Source of the DNA: Fragilariopsis cylindrus CCMP1102
Lineage: Eukaryota > Bacillariophyta > Bacillariophyceae > Bacillariales > Bacillariaceae
Direction: 5' to 3'
Assembly (NCBI GenBank): GCA_900095095.1
Contig: FMBT01000449.1
Coordinates: forward strand, 1-64,000
DNA length: 64,000 nucleotides
The position numbers were made by a program, and so were the translations under genes. Shown here piece after piece: positions 1 through 9,005 of the stretch. The notes beneath the pieces were generated by a model. It searched no databases, was not told where the DNA came from, and saw only the letters and a program-made list of their open reading frames with translations. The number at the start of each line of letters is the position of its first letter. Positions within the stretch are counted from its first letter, which is position 1.

Positions 1-165
1 TCCATCGTCTTCCTTCTTTTTCTTCTTCGTTTCGTCGGTGTCGGTTAGGAGAGAGATAGACGGAGAGGACGATAATGAGGTAATTGAGTGAGTGAGTGAG
101 TGAGTAATAATGATAAAGAGAAGTACAATACGATGACGGAGGCGACGGAAGCGACACGTCACAAC

Positions 166-1038
166 TCAACACACACACACCTCTTCAACATTCCCAGCAA
201 CAGTAGTAGTATTCTCGAGAGTTTCAGCTTTGGGTACTTCAGCAGCATCATCATCAGCATGGACGGGAGTATTAGCACTAGATAAAAGTTCTTCGGCTCC
301 CATTTCCGCTTCAGCTTCAGCTTTGTGAGCATCGTCTTTCACAGTGGTAGGTTCGACTTTAGCGGACGTTTGCAATCCTTTTGCTTCAAGCAGTATTCGC
401 TTAAAGTGAGATGATGATGGATGAATACACTTGTACTGACTAGATGGTAGCAGCGACTTGATAGTGTGGAAGTGATCAATTACATTAAAGGAATGTAGAA
501 AGGGGTCGATCGTAGAGAGACATGAGTAGAGCGTTGAGTGCCATGTAGTAGTTGAGAACCATGCGGTAGTTGAGAAGCAACGTTTTGAGGCAGTTCTTTT
601 ATTGTAAATTGACCGAAAGTTTCGATGATCTCCCTTAGAAGAAGTGAAGATAGTTGACTTGGTTCTCAGCGTGGCAAAATACCGAGCTAAGTGAGCTCCT
701 GTTGAGCGACGACGACGACGGGTACGTCCACGACGCTTACCAATGTACTTGTAATAGGGCATGTTGTATCGACCGGCTTGATTGATCAGAATGGTTGGAA
801 TATATGCGAATGGAAGAAACATACAGTAGATGAAGAATTCTGCAGTGACGTTCTGTTCAATGAGAGAAACGAGGTACATGAAGCCGCCGAAGAAAGGATT
901 GTAGTACCTGAAAGAGGTCCACAAGGACAACAGCGTAGAGAGCAGTGACGTCCTGTTGAAGAGTAGGATTACAGATGATAAGTAGACTAGTGTCCACCAA
1001 ACTACGGCGTCGTCTGAGGGACCGGGAGGTTCCGACAT
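166..1038 (-). CDS. Hypothetical small membrane protein
   Basis: I do not recognise the family. Reading on the minus strand from ATG at 1038, the first ~100 residues hold three hydrophobic stretches (around residues 12-30, 48-65 and 66-88), which suggests a multipass membrane protein. The last ~70 residues are Ala/Glu/Asp-rich and probably disordered. The middle (residues ~100-220) is Arg/Ser/Thr-rich and looks like translated non-coding DNA. It is bounded by a good donor (GTAAGC, first base at 740) and an AG acceptor at 378-379, giving a possible 363-base intron with no stop codon in it. With that intron removed the protein would be ~169 residues, otherwise 290. No homology supports either form. 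The protein-like N-terminus and start context are the main reasons for calling it. Confidence 0.4.
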   Translation of the reverse strand: MSEPPGPSDDAVVWWTLVYLSSVILLFNRTSLLSTLLSLWTSFRYYNPFFGGFMYLVSLIEQNVTAEFFIYCMFLPFAYIPTILINQAGRYNMPYYKYIGKRRGRTRRRRRSTGAHLARYFATLRTKSTIFTSSKGDHRNFRSIYNKRTASKRCFSTTAWFSTTTWHSTLYSCLSTIDPFLHSFNVIDHFHTIKSLLPSSQYKCIHPSSSHFKRILLEAKGLQTSAKVEPTTVKDDAHKAEAEAEMGAEELLSSANTPVHADDDAAEVPKAETLENTTTVAGNVEEVCVC

Positions 1039-1320
1039 GGTTAATGTTTGTTTGTTGGTGTTGTTGATAGTTAGTTGTATACTGTTATTGTTGTCTTGAT
1101 TTTGCAGTGAATTGAATTTATGGCAAGAATGAGGAGTGAAAAATTAATATTGTAGAAAAAAATCTACAATTACACATCGCCTAACTGTACAGTACACCAC
1201 CGTACAGAAATTTTTACGGCGGATTGAAGCACAATATAGAGGCGAATATAACCTTTAATCGTGAGTCCTTAAATTGGACACTGACAAATTGTCAAGTGTG
1301 ATTAATGCGCGTTTATCCTA

Positions 1321-1490
1321 GTGTCTTGGTTTGCTCAACACGATTTCCGGCGCGGCCACACCCTTACGTAGTAAAAGTAATAGGAGTGTGATGTATGCGC
1401 GTATCGCCTACAGTAGTGTTTCTTGGTTGGTTCAACATGATTTCCGGCGCGGCCACACCGCTTTTACGTAGTAAAAGTAATAAGCGTGGG
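1321..1490. repeat. 97-bp direct repeat, two copies
   Basis: Two similar copies carry the core TTTCCGGCGCGGCCACAC followed by TACGTAGTAAAAGTAATA. The core starts at 1344 and again at 1441, exactly 97 bases apart. The GC-rich core stands out from the AT-rich surroundings. Function unknown. Confidence 0.75.
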
Positions 1491-1497
1491 ACTAGTA

Positions 1498-2269
1498 TTA
1501 AAAATAGCAGTATCTCCCCATCGGTTGATGTAAAAGAGTGAAACCATCGATAAGCATCATCTTCAACGTGAGGAGTATCATCCTGATAAAGAATTCGTTG
1601 CATAAGGGCAATGATATTATTATCGAAGCATACGTCTGAAGTAACAAAGTGAGACCGTCGATGAGAATCCTCAATATGACTATCATGATAGAAATAATAT
1701 TCATCTTTGTACTCGTCATTGATTGTAGTAGTACCGTATCGATCATCGTAAACGTCTGGCCTCATCTTGTACTTGACTTGAAATAGAGCTAATAGTCGAT
1801 TCACGGATTGGATAGTATTAACGTCATCTAGTAGTAGTAATAATATTAATGATGGAGGGCGTACCAAACTGGGAACAGTACTTGATAGAGTACGTTGTAA
1901 TGTAGTAGAGTATTCGTATCGACGTACTTGAAGTGTCACCGTCTCGACGTGTACGTGCATCATTTTTAACGTAAAGAGTACTTCCGTTATTATCATCAAT
2001 CGCAACGATATCTTTCCCTATGAAAATACGTCTGTCGTCTTTCTTCTCCTTTGCTAGTATAAAGCAACCGTTTTCTTTCTTGAACGTAGTAGTAGAGTAC
2101 CAGCGTTGATCGTCAGTGCAAAGATTACTATTATATTTACTATAATGTTCTTCTTTGTACTGTTGCATAATGGCAATAGGATCATCATTATTATCGAAGA
2201 TTCCGATAACTTGATCTTGTACTCGATACATTGATCGATAAGAATCTTCAATATTCTTTTTAATATCAC
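1498..2269 (-). pseudogene. Possible decayed coding region with internal repeats
   Basis: Two blocks (about 1590-1690 and 2160-2260) resemble each other in the same order: GTTGCATAA, then GGCAAT, then TATTATCGAAG, then a CGAT-AGAATC-TCAATAT segment. On the minus strand they can be read as DNN-x-IAIMQ-like peptides, but in different frames, and no long frame links them. The most protein-like piece is the 135-codon frame at 1824-2231. I cannot assign a family. It may be a repeat protein gene that has lost its frame, or non-coding repeats that happen to be open. Confidence 0.2.
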
Positions 2270-2299
2270 CAGTATAAGTATTAGTATTCTGTTTAGTAG

Positions 2300-2770
2300 C
2301 GAGTTATATACGGTACGTCAATCTACCAAATCAAATCGATTTCGGGTGCTGATGTACAGATCGATTCCCTGAGTAGCAAACTCTGAGTAGCAAGTAGCTA
2401 CAGTCGAATCAAATCTAGATCGATTCCCTGAGTAGCAAATAGCTACAGTCGAATCAAATCTCTTCTTTGTCTTTCTCGAGATCGAGTAAATAAGACTGTC
2501 TTCTTTCTTCTTACAAATTATTATTCGATGTCTTCTTCTCAATCGAATTACCATTTGATATTTTATTTTGCTTGTTCTTGAAATCCAATAGGATTAACGT
2601 TGTTGCTTTGTCTTCTTCTGAATCAAATTACTATTCGATGTCTTCTCTTCTTCTGAAACGACGTTTCCTTCTTACGAATTAATATTCGATATCTTCTTGT
2701 TCTGGAAATCCAATAGGATTAACGTGTCTTCTTCTTTTAATCGAATTACTTCGATTCTTCGCTACTAGAT
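2300..2770. repeat. Diverged direct repeats
   Basis: The segment ATCGATTCCCTGAGTAGCAA followed by TAGCTACAGTCGAATCAAATCT occurs twice near 2350-2465. The block AATCCAATAGGATTAACG occurs near 2583 and again near 2706, each next to CTTCTT-rich sequence ending in an ATTCGAT or GAATTACT motif. This is a locally duplicated, diverged array with no open frame of note. Confidence 0.6.
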
Positions 2771-2789
2771 CCTATTTAATCTGATAATT

Positions 2790-2905
2790 GGTCCACACTT
2801 GGGTCAGCGCTCGGATCAAAACTTGGGGCAGAACTGGGTGCAGCACTCGGCGTTAAAGTTGGTTCCAAACTGTGCAAGCTGCTTGGCGATCCAGACTCAT
2901 TATAA
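2790..2905 (-). other. Short open stretch encoding Ser-Pro repeats
   Basis: On the minus strand this stretch reads as a run of S-x-x-P-S type units (for example PSAAPSSAPS) in one frame. Ser/Pro three- or four-residue repeats of this style are common in long extracellular diatom proteins. The frame is short and has no clear start or continuation, so this is probably a relic or a fragment. Its function cannot be stated. Confidence 0.25.
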
Positions 2906-2960
2906 CAACAAAAGCAAGATCATTTGTATATAAACCAGATACTATATCTCCCACAACTAC

Positions 2961-3103
2961 GGCATCTGGCAATCCAGGCATCTGGCAAATGTGCAGGCAT
3001 CTGGTAGAATAACCAGGCATCTGGTAATCCAGGCATCTGGCAAATGTGCAGGCATCTGATAGAATGATTCATTTGTGGTAATCAGGCATCTGGCAATCCA
3101 GGA
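2961..3103. repeat. Short-period minisatellite (CAGGCATCTGG units)
   Basis: The motif AGGCATCTGG recurs about eight times at spacings of roughly 15-30 bases, with linkers CAATCC, CAAATGTG and TAGAATAAC. A larger unit (AATCCAGGCATCTGGCAAAT onward) is itself duplicated. It lies about 100 bases downstream of the 3-prime end of the orphan gene on the minus strand. Confidence 0.8.
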
Positions 3104-3212
3104 ATAGATCTTTCGGAAGTACTCCAATCAGTGCCCAATACATATATGGGACTTATTTGTATTAACAATATTTTATTATAAGTCTTTTAAATTACTACTA
3201 TCATAATATGAT

Positions 3213-5576
3213 TCATTCTTTTAGTTTCTTCCAAACTACTCGTGACAGATCGTGGACAGATTTCTGATCTGTATTGCCTTCATAACGTACATTATAATGA
3301 GTAGACGAATACTTACTCAATATTATACATTTGTAGTGTTTATTATCGTTCCACTTGACTAAGATTGATCTCCCAACTTTTACATTTACATTATCATTGC
3401 GTCGTTGCGTTAGTGGGCTCAACGTAATTTCATCATCACTACTATCACTATCACTATCACTTTCATCACCACTTGCACCACCAGTATCACTGTCACCACT
3501 AATATCACTATCAATAACACCATCACTATCACTGTCATGGTGTAAGTCCACGTCCAACTCAGAGTCAGCAGTACCACCAATATCACCACCTATAATGAGC
3601 TCAAATTTCCGTTTCCGTTGTGTGTTCCAATTATGGGTTTTGTACCGTTTCACTATACTTTGTTTGGTGCTCTGACAACTTGATTCAGCTAAAACTACTC
3701 TATCAGAGTTGTTCACATTCATCATTTCTTTTATATTAATTATTATACCAACATTTTCATCGCCTGTAATCCACTCCTCTTTTTCACTTGTACGATGAGA
3801 TAATATCCACGACGTAGGATTACTTCCAGTGATTGGTCTTATATAATCAATTTTCCATAATATATTTAATCCTAGTCGAGTATCATTGAACCTAGTGTCA
3901 TTGGAACAATCAATTTCAAACTGCCCACTTTCTTGGTTGTAAATTCGCTTCAACTTGCAGATTATGTTTTCAACTATCTTTTCAGTAATTTGAATTCCAA
4001 ATTCTTTGGTGATTGAAATTTGCAAAGACTTTGCAATTGAGTTCAACTTAGTATTATCGATCCCACATAATTCATCTTTTGTCACTCCACTAAATGATAA
4101 TAAGTTTAGAAAATTATTCTTTTCCCTGTTTCCTACTTTGAACGAATGATATGTCAATACCCAAGCTGGTAAAATTCCAAGAAGACAATTGATATGTTGT
4201 GAATGCATACTACCAATACGAGTATCCATTACTGAACCAAAATCAACGTTAATGTCTTTGTCGTCGACATCATCCTCCAATATATCCATATCCGCTCTCA
4301 ATTCGCTATTTGACTTTGATCTACTTGTACCACGAGTTGAAGTTGCTTTCTTACTCTTACTAGGTGTTGATGATGCATGAGATTCCCAACACTTTTGTAA
4401 AGAATTATAGGCCGTGCGTTTGGCATTTAAATTAGTAGCAATATCTCCATATTGATTCCTCCATTCGATAATTGATTTGGATCTATGTGCACACTCCTTG
4501 TACCATATATGATCCTGTGAAATTCCTTTTCCAATTTTAAAACCCGATGCTTGAAAACGACATTTTAAGAGGGTTTCATTTTGATTTGTATTTATACGTA
4601 CTGAATTGTAATGAGTTCGGAGGGCATCAGTTAACTTTGCCACTTGAAGTCCAAAATAGCAATCGTGATTACTTTTCATCCGCTCCGTATTTAATGTAGC
4701 ACATGCAATGTTGAATATCGCAGCGTTATGTGGTGTTTTTTCAAATGCTTTGATTACACTGATAATACCCTCAAAGTTTAGTTCCTGCTTAATTGCACAG
4801 TCCTTTATCATATCCGCCACACCATAAGTATAATTTAATGGATTCATACTGCATTTAGAAGACAAAATACTCGGTGCATCCGATAGCCCTTTTACATTAT
4901 TTTGTAATACCATTGTATTGGTTTGTAAATAGCGTCCTGCAGTATTAAACTTGTTTACTCCATTAAATATCAATTTTTGTAACGGGGCAACCACTTTAAC
5001 TCGGGCCAAGGTATCATCGATTGACTTCCGTGAATACGCAATGACTGTGTATCTCTTCCCACCAATTACTTTAGAAATAGATATAACTGGAGTCATATTT
5101 TCTGTTTGACCATTCAATTTATCAACATGGAAGGTAACACCTGATTCGATGTCAGTTACAGCAATGCTGATTGCTTCCACAAGATTCCATTCATAAATCG
5201 CTCTGGCAAATCTATGTCGCTCTGAGTTGTCATAAGATTTATAAATATTCTTTATCCAGTTTGGCAATTTATTATCCATTTCTCCCAACGACCACAATTT
5301 TTCAACTATTTTTGTCACATCATGAAATAATTGTTCTGTATCATCTTCTGCATTATTAGTTTTATGAATGCTGGGTGTCGCCACAGGCAAATCTTTAAGA
5401 AATGGACGTTCTTCCTTATAGTTAGTTGATTCACCTCCCGTGTAACCCAGATTTGCTTTTTCACGTTGTCGTGTTTTTTTTCCAACTTTTTTTCCAGCCT
5501 GTGTCTTATTCACTGCTTTGATAAAATTTGTAAAGTTTTCAAAATTAATTTTTTGTAATAACGGATCTAAACCTGT
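3213..5576 (-). CDS. Large orphan protein, C-terminal part (Tudor-like end)
   Basis: This is a long minus-strand frame of about 787 codons. There is no ATG near its beginning: the first candidate start, at 5513, is GTG. The frame is open upstream to 5576, where it overlaps the end of the frame at 5567-6760. The simplest reading is that both frames form one gene of roughly 1,180 residues, broken by a one-base difference near 5573-5576. Visible features are a Lys/Arg-rich beginning, a central region of unknown fold, a Ser/Lys-rich linker, an acidic Asp/Ser tract near the C-terminus, and a final ~50 residues with an ILVKWND-x(8)-L pattern that resembles a Tudor- or chromo-like beta barrel. A nuclear, chromatin-associated role is possible but is inference only. 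I see no catalytic motif. Confidence 0.6.
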   Translation of the reverse strand, partial: TGLDPLLQKINFENFTNFIKAVNKTQAGKKVGKKTRQREKANLGYTGGESTNYKEERPFLKDLPVATPSIHKTNNAEDDTEQLFHDVTKIVEKLWSLGEMDNKLPNWIKNIYKSYDNSERHRFARAIYEWNLVEAISIAVTDIESGVTFHVDKLNGQTENMTPVISISKVIGGKRYTVIAYSRKSIDDTLARVKVVAPLQKLIFNGVNKFNTAGRYLQTNTMVLQNNVKGLSDAPSILSSKCSMNPLNYTYGVADMIKDCAIKQELNFEGIISVIKAFEKTPHNAAIFNIACATLNTERMKSNHDCYFGLQVAKLTDALRTHYNSVRINTNQNETLLKCRFQASGFKIGKGISQDHIWYKECAHRSKSIIEWRNQYGDIATNLNAKRTAYNSLQKCWESHASSTPSKSKKATSTRGTSRSKSNSELRADMDILEDDVDDKDINVDFGSVMDTRIGSMHSQHINCLLGILPAWVLTYHSFKVGNREKNNFLNLLSFSGVTKDELCGIDNTKLNSIAKSLQISITKEFGIQITEKIVENIICKLKRIYNQESGQFEIDCSNDTRFNDTRLGLNILWKIDYIRPITGSNPTSWILSHRTSEKEEWITGDENVGIIINIKEMMNVNNSDRVVLAESSCQSTKQSIVKRYKTHNWNTQRKRKFELIIGGDIGGTADSELDVDLHHDSDSDGVIDSDISGDSDTGGASGDESDSDSDSSDDEITLSPLTQRRNDNVNVKVGRSILVKWNDNKHYKCIILSKYSSTHYNVRYEGNTDQKSVHDLSRVVWKKLKE

Positions 5577-6760
5577 TCATTATTGAAAACACAAAGAAAA
5601 TCATTGCATTTAGTTTGTTCTTGCGAATACACTTCCACATTCATCTTGTTCCTCCTATCCCAACTAATTCCGTCCAATTCATCTTTTAACTCTAACCAAG
5701 TTATCGAACCATGTAATTTAGATGCATCCTTCACCACATACATATGTGATGATTCTGAAGTTGGAGGACAAACAATATGTATTGTTATAACTTTTGTTTT
5801 GTCCGATGATATCACTGGATTCGTTTCGTCTTTTTTGAAATAAGGATCTGATCGAAACACCAGAATGTGATTTTGGATATTATTATTATCCAACATTGGC
5901 AAATTATCTATGTTCCCCAAAAAACTATGCAATGTATTCCCATTGAATTGTGATGGAAGTTTACTTGTATTAGAAGATGTCATTGGTAACCTAGTTCTAT
6001 TCCTATCTGTCGCCGTCGTTGTTGGTTTCAATGTTGGTTCCGATGTTGGTTCCGATGTTGGTTCCGAAGTAGGTTCCGATATTGGTTCTGATATTGGTTC
6101 CGATGTTGGTTCCGATATTGGTTCTGATATTGGTTTCAATGTTGGTTTCAATGTTGGTTTCAATGTTGGTTCCGATGTTGGTTCTGATATTGGTTCCGAT
6201 GTTGGTTTCAATGTTGGTTTCAATGTTGGTTCCGATGTTGGTTTCAATGTTGGTTCCGATGTTGGTCCACCGTTCGTCTTCTTTTCAACATCATCAGCAT
6301 CAGCATCAGAACCGCACACCGAATAGATGGTAGAGGAAGATTGCTTTGTATTCCTATCCGGTGTCATCATCCTGTCATCTTTGTCATGTATATTAACTGT
6401 TACCGATTCAGAATCAGATTCATCGGTCAAATCAATGGTAAAGGGAGATGGTGTTTCCTTGGCTTTATTATTATTATTAAGACTTCTGACTGAATGGTGG
6501 TCGATTGATTTTAGTTTGCAATCTTTGTTGTTGGTATTTTCCTCCATTATATCGTTCTTTGGTACAGCTGGACAAATTGAATCTAAACCACCAATGTTTC
6601 CACTCATTTCACCCATAAAGTTTATGTTAATACTATTATTAATATTATTATAAATGTTCATTCCGTTGTTGGATCTTGGCCTAGTCAAACCTCTTGGATC
6701 ACTCCATACTCTAGATCGCTTTGTTGGTCGACCCCCTTGTCTCTGATACCGATGATACAT
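5567..6760 (-). CDS. Large orphan protein, N-terminal part with SE/LK repeats
   Basis: This 397-residue frame starts at a clear ATG at 6760. It begins with an Arg/Gly-rich segment, followed by Asn-rich linker, an acidic DLTDESDSE motif and a long run of tetrapeptides that are either P-T/I-S-E or P-T-L-K. After the repeats comes a more complex region of ~130 residues with mixed hydrophobic and charged residues, likely folded. The frame stops at 5567-5569 only a few codons after entering the overlap with the next frame, whose sequence continues naturally. Its true C-terminus is therefore probably the long frame down to 3213. I do not recognise the family. Confidence 0.6.
   Translation of the reverse strand: MYHRYQRQGGRPTKRSRVWSDPRGLTRPRSNNGMNIYNNINNSININFMGEMSGNIGGLDSICPAVPKNDIMEENTNNKDCKLKSIDHHSVRSLNNNNKAKETPSPFTIDLTDESDSESVTVNIHDKDDRMMTPDRNTKQSSSTIYSVCGSDADADDVEKKTNGGPTSEPTLKPTSEPTLKPTLKPTSEPISEPTSEPTLKPTLKPTLKPISEPISEPTSEPISEPISEPTSEPTSEPTSEPTLKPTTTATDRNRTRLPMTSSNTSKLPSQFNGNTLHSFLGNIDNLPMLDNNNIQNHILVFRSDPYFKKDETNPVISSDKTKVITIHIVCPPTSESSHMYVVKDASKLHGSITWLELKDELDGISWDRRNKMNVEVYSQEQTKCNDFLCVFNNEQV
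6021..6266. repeat. Coding 12-bp minisatellite with two alternating unit types
   Basis: About twenty tandem 12-bp units read GTTGGTTCCGAT or GTTGGTTTCAAT on the plus strand, with minor variants. On the coding minus strand the first type gives acidic Pro-Thr/Ile-Ser-Glu and the second gives basic Pro-Thr-Leu-Lys. All units stay in frame, so the array encodes a block of mixed charge. Confidence 0.9.
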
Positions 6761-8161
6761 CGTAATTTTCTAATAATAGACAAGGAAATATTGTTGTTAG
6801 TTTTATTGTGGAAGGATTGAATTTATCATCAGCAAAAATTATTTACAATTCGAGTTATTAGGGTTGAAATATTAGTTAGCAATAACTTTTCACAATTCGA
6901 GTAAAAAGTTTCATTGTAAACAGCCATACCCCCTCCAAACAAATCAAACGAGCAAAGCAGTATTCATGGATCCAAGTTCAAAGTTTGCATTAAGATAAAA
7001 TATTAATTTGATTATATAACTTACATTTTATATTATTTTTTATTATCGGTGTATTTTATTTTAATGTAATATGTATGATGTAGTGACAAGAATATGTTAC
7101 TATTATTCTTATTATTATGTATTTTATGAGAATGATGTGAATAGAAATTGGTAGGTGTGGATTTTTTATTTTACACAATAAACTGGCGTAGAATCAATAC
7201 CACAATAGACCTGTAGAATAGTGCGTCCAATGAACTTTGGACCAACGCATGTACTATCATTTTTGGTTGAATCTGAAAACTTATTCGCTTGATTGACACA
7301 AAATTAGCGATTCAACTGATGAACTCGGACAATAGTGTTGTTTATTTGATTGATTAAGTGATAGTACGTCCAATATTTGCTGACCAACGCATGTAATATC
7401 ATTTTTTTCGGATGATCAGCGATCGATACTATATAGTATCAAACGATGTTGAAATAATAACAATCATTAAAGAAGTACACACACTATAACAGAAATACAA
7501 ATACAAACGTAGTCTCATTTTTATGGAGAAAACGGACGAACTATCGTTTATATCCGATAATCAGCGATCAATTTCTCTCAAAGATTGTAAAATACAAATA
7601 CAAACGTAGTCTCATTTTTGAAAAAAAAAACGAACGAACTATCAATTATATCGGATAAACAGCGATCAATTACTCTCAAACATTGTTTGAACAACTCGCT
7701 AAATAAAGCAATACACACACAGTATCATAGTATCTCAGTAACAGAAACACAGAAACAAATAACATATCAAATAACACACAATAGTCTGAACATAAAAAAA
7801 AGGAAAGCTTCTAAAAAACACAGTAATACCCCCCGGTAAGTTTCTCTTTTGATTTCTCTTGCATGCATGTACGAGTGTGGTCGATGTTTTGTTATGAACG
7901 ATATGTTGAATATGAATAATGTTGTATTGTACTATTGTACTGAATTGTTTTTGGGTTATTGTTAATGTTTTGTTCTGAAATGAAAGGTCGGTGTTTGTTC
8001 GCATGGCGGTCCATCGTTTGTCGTAGATAGTCTGGTTTCGGACCCTGACCTTATCCGAAGTCTATCTCATTTTTCCATCCTTCTCATACTTCTTCTTTTA
8101 ACTTCTTATTCTTTGATTCAACAGTACGTCCTTATCACACATCGCACACGTCACATACACC
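6761..8161. other. Intergenic stretch with two direct repeat pairs
   Basis: This AT-rich stretch lies between the divergent orphan gene and chromodomain gene. One repeat pair (about 7222-7266 and 7365-7410) shares GCGTCCAAT or ACGTCCAAT, then CCAACGCATGTA and ATCATTTTT. A second pair has a 97-base period: copies begin at 7493 and 7590 with AAATACAAATACAAACGTAG. The motif CAGCGATC recurs near 7419, 7563 and 7661. The repeats may hold promoter elements for one or both flanking genes. I see no gene. Confidence 0.55.
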
Positions 8162-8506
8162 ATGAAATTTAATATCAATGATATCATCCACGTCCTAAAA
8201 AGCGAAGGTGTTGTACATGAAGAGGATATTATTACAGGTGCACCTCGTATTAAAAAGAAAGTGTCGTATATTGAAATCGATGAAGACCACGATGATGATG
8301 ATATAGTATATTATACTGTGGAACGAATTTGTCGTCGTCAAGTAGTTAACAGGAAGGTGATGTATTTAATCAAATGGGAAGGATACGACGAATCAGAAAA
8401 TACATGGGAATTTTATAGTGAGTTGAAAGAAGACAAACTAGTAGTACGTCTTACTCGTGAATGGCACCGTATGGTCAAAACAAAGCCAATAAAAAAGGAA
8501 AACTAA
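8162..8506 (+). CDS. Chromodomain protein
   Basis: A 114-residue protein with a chromodomain at about residues 50-95: YYTVERI, then MYLIKWEGY and ENTWEF, the typical pattern with the conserved aromatic residues (Tyr, Trp, Trp) that would form a methyl-lysine cage. The N-terminal 45 residues have an acidic DEDHDDDD tract. The protein may bind methylated histone tails in the nucleus. The stop at 8504-8506 is TAA. The same frame continues directly after it with another 24 codons, very acidic, ending in PFEVGDD and a TGA at 8579-8581. That tail looks like a normal protein end, so the TAA may be a mutation, a base error, or a readthrough site. Isolated chromodomains also occur as parts of retroelement integrases, but no integrase core is nearby. 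Confidence 0.7.
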   Translation: MKFNINDIIHVLKSEGVVHEEDIITGAPRIKKKVSYIEIDEDHDDDDIVYYTVERICRRQVVNRKVMYLIKWEGYDESENTWEFYSELKEDKLVVRLTREWHRMVKTKPIKKEN

Positions 8507-8705
8507 GATGCTTCCATTGACAATGAAGATGACGATGACGATGACGAAGATGAGGTCCCATTCGAAGTAGGAGATGATTGATTTATGTAAAGAATGACAA
8601 GGAACAAATTACTAATAATAAGATAGTATAGTAAATTAAAGTAAATAAGTTTTAAAAGAAAGGTGTTTCTCTCATATCATTTTTGTAATTAGAAATAGTC
8701 TACGT

Positions 8706-9005
8706 TATGATGATTTTGCTTTGCTTGTGAATGAAAATGACTTCCTGGAAGACCCTGTTCAAACATTAGACAATGCCATCCAATCCTTGTCGCCTTCTAA
8801 ATTACAGCACAAGATAGAAGGATTGCGATTGATGCAGCGGATCTTAGCTGCTGATCAGCCTAATTCTTTGTTTGTGCCAGCTCTTGCCAAAGAAATTGTG
8901 CAGACAATGAGTGAACCAAAGATAGAAAAACAAAAATGGCAACAGGATAAACTAGTGAAACGAAGGGGAAAGCAGGTGATCTTTGCAAAAGGGAGGGTAC
9001 AATAA
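8706..9005 (+). CDS. Hypothetical protein or 3-prime exon
   Basis: This open frame of ~100 codons has no good ATG at its beginning but reads like real protein: amphipathic stretches (SLSPSKLQHKIEGL, LRLMQRILAAD) and a Lys/Arg-rich end. AG dinucleotides at about 8690-8700 could serve as 3-prime splice sites, so it may be the last exon of the chromodomain gene 200 bases upstream, or of a separate small gene. I do not recognise the sequence. The splice link is a guess. Confidence 0.35.
   Translation, partial: YDDFALLVNENDFLEDPVQTLDNAIQSLSPSKLQHKIEGLRLMQRILAADQPNSLFVPALAKEIVQTMSEPKIEKQKWQQDKLVKRRGKQVIFAKGRVQ

Larger units (their letters stand above)
1039..3212. other. Repeat-rich stretch without a firm gene
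   Basis: No convincing intact gene lies between the membrane protein and the large orphan gene. The stretch is almost entirely made of diverged direct repeats: a 97-bp pair at about 1321-1490, related units across 1498-2269, AATCCAATAGGATTAACG-type repeats across 2300-2770, and a short-period array at 2961-3103. A few open frames on the minus strand may be remains of coding sequence and are listed separately with low confidence. Confidence 0.5.

Noticed and set aside
5513-5513. Apparent start codon of the second orphan frame
   Set aside because: The codon is GTG, not ATG, and the frame is open upstream into the overlap. A eukaryotic gene start here is unlikely.
5910-6333. Plus-strand frames rich in VGSD or VPMLV repeats
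   Set aside because: They are the opposite-strand readings of the 12-bp coding minisatellite of the orphan gene.
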